NCBI GenBank assembly: GCA_019623805.1
Contig: CP053680.1
Coordinates: 372,001 to 436,000, forward strand
Reading direction: 5' to 3'
Source: Gammaproteobacteria bacterium (ex Lamellibrachia satsuma)
GTDB taxonomy: Bacteria; Pseudomonadota; Gammaproteobacteria; Chromatiales; Chromatiaceae
DNA: 64,000 bases
Shown here piece by piece: positions 63,352-64,000 of this stretch. The position numbers and the translations under genes are program-made. The notes under the pieces are model-generated. The model did not search any database and was not told the DNA's origin. It worked only from the letters and a program-made list of their open reading frames with translations. Every line of letters begins with the position of its first letter. Positions within the stretch are counted from its first letter, which is position 1.

Positions 63352-63819
63352 TCAGGCCGCGCGGGAACCCTCATCGTTGACGACGCTCAAGTGTGCCGCT
63401 TTGTCGGCTTTCTTATGTTCCCCACGCCGGATCAGATCGCCGAGGGAGATTTTGGTCAGAAAATCGAAGATTTCGCTACTCAAGTCATCCCATAGGGAGT
63501 GGGTCAGACAGCGCTCACCTCCACTGCAGTTCTTACGACCGCCGCAGCGGGTAAATTCCACCCACTCATCAACAGCGCAAATGATATTTGCAATTGATAT
63601 ATCATCGGCATTGCGGCCGAGATAGTACCCGCCACCAGGACCGCGAACACCTCGTACGAGCTCTTTTGCACGCAAAGAGGCAAACAACTGCTCCAGATAG
63701 GATAGTGAAATACCCTGATTTTCAGAAATTTCAGCCAGAGTCACCGGACCATCTGCACCATTCAGTGCCAGATCCAACATGGCGGTAACTGCATATCGAC
63801 CTTTTGTTGACAATCTCAT
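63352..63819 (-). CDS. iscR: Fe-S cluster-sensing regulator IscR
   Basis: 155 residues, Rrf2 family. The N-terminal winged helix has [19 protein letters not shown]. The 2Fe-2S ligands are Cys92, Cys98 and Cys104 with His107, in [17 protein letters not shown]. It represses its own promoter when it holds a cluster. The ATG at 63819 is chosen as the family start; the longer frame to 63849 adds ten residues. The gene has its own terminator and is not followed by iscS/iscU. Confidence 0.93.
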   Translation of the reverse strand: MRLSTKGRYAVTAMLDLALNGADGPVTLAEISENQGISLSYLEQLFASLRAKELVRGVRGPGGGYYLGRNADDISIANIICAVDEWVEFTRCGGRKNCSGGERCLTHSLWDDLSSEIFDFLTKISLGDLIRRGEHKKADKAAHLSVVNDEGSRAA

Positions 63820-63875
63820 CTTTATCTCGCTCCTAAAATGCGCAAACACATTTCCTACTAATTTACTTGGTAATA

Positions 63876-63908
63876 AGATTAGCAGTAACCAAGTAATTTA
63901 GTCAACTT
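63876..63908 (-). promoter_or_regulatory. Promoter of iscR with IscR-type operator
   Basis: On the minus strand TTGACT and TAATCT, 18 bases apart, form a sigma-70 promoter. A type-1-like IscR box covers it (GTTGACTAAATTACTTGG within 63884-63908). A nine-base inverted repeat (TTACTTGGT / ACCAAGTAA) extends to 63863. This fits self-repression by the clustered form of IscR. Confidence 0.65.
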
Positions 63909-63965
63909 TTAAACCACACTTTTTAGAGAGATAAATCCCAAATCGATTAAAAACAGGGAAAAAAG

Positions 63966-63998
63966 CTATTCAGAAATACGCTGCCGGAGGGCTTCGAA
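63966..63998 (-). CDS. Possible 3' end of the gene upstream of iscR
   Basis: On the minus strand the frame from the window edge reads FEALRQRISE and then a TAG at 63968-63966. It looks like the end of a protein, but the piece is too short to identify. Because iscR's promoter lies between, it is not needed for iscR expression. Confidence 0.3.
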   Translation of the reverse strand, partial: FEALRQRISE

Positions 63999-64000
63999 GA

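Noticed and set aside
1..64000. CRISPR arrays, phage blocks, rRNA genes or toxin-antitoxin pairs
   Set aside because: No regular spaced repeats, phage structural genes, rRNA sequence or paired toxin-antitoxin genes could be seen by reading.

Overview
The window looks like the chromosome of a motile, Gram-negative gammaproteobacterium. The rpsF-rpsR-(DUF2232)-rplI-dnaB-alr-radA locus, the FleQ/FleSR sigma-54 flagellar cascade, the ubiU/ubiV/ubiT set, rdgC and iscR all fit that group. Gene content resembles Chromatiales or sulfur-oxidiser-type genomes, but nothing here fixes the genus. Most genes are long, tightly packed and of moderately high GC. Two stretches stand out as AT-rich and accessory: about 1.5-3.7 kb, and parts of 44.6-58 kb.

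Layout. 0-3.7 kb: the tail of an unknown gene, a cupin (DUF985) protein, a broken IS3-family transposase, then an AT-rich set (exported beta-propeller-like protein, SRPBCC protein, VOC protein). 3.7-5.4 kb: a B12-binding radical SAM protein. 5.5-11.3 kb: a compact, overlapping operon of exported proteins, lipoproteins, a MotA/TolQ-like plus MotB/TolR-like pair, a signal-anchored protein with a SPOR-like tail and an SLT lytic transglycosylase. This is the best candidate for an undescribed system: a proton-motive-force-driven machine acting on the cell wall. One of its genes carries a frameshift. 11.5-13.8 kb: a TviB-type nucleotide-sugar dehydrogenase and a UDP-glucuronate 4-epimerase-like protein. 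14-16.6 kb: rdgC, an AMMECR1 protein and a GYF/pentapeptide-repeat membrane protein. 16.7-28.1 kb: flagellar block with fliK and a small FlhB-like gene on the plus strand converging on fliJIHGFE, then fleR, fleS and fleQ. Two good sigma-54 promoters are visible in front of fliE and fleS. 28.6-29.7 kb: FHA and PilZ proteins.

29.8-35.9 kb: radA, alr, dnaB, rplI, a DUF2232 protein, rpsR and rpsF, with a likely S6:S18 leader hairpin. 36-42.5 kb: an HDOD protein, two radical SAM proteins, ubiU, ubiV, murI and ubiT. UbiU, UbiV and UbiT together support oxygen-independent ubiquinone synthesis. 42.6-44.3 kb: a TauD-family oxygenase and a DUF971-MoaD-like fusion. 44.36 kb: tRNA-Lys(UUU).

44.6-60.2 kb: an exopolysaccharide locus. 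It has two GT4 glycosyltransferases, a secreted parallel beta-helix protein, an SGNH hydrolase-like protein, a sulfotransferase, a polymerase/ligase (Wzy/WaaL type), a WecB/TagA/CpsF glycosyltransferase, a polyprenyl-phosphate sugar-phosphate transferase, and a carbamoyltransferase-SxtJ-DUF5989 cassette. The locus is interrupted by transposon debris: a complete IS256-type element (9-bp target duplication) sitting in the end of an ISL3-type remnant, and an IS1595-type remnant. 60.5-63.8 kb: hemN, a small unknown gene, prmB and a stand-alone iscR with its own terminator and an IscR-box promoter.
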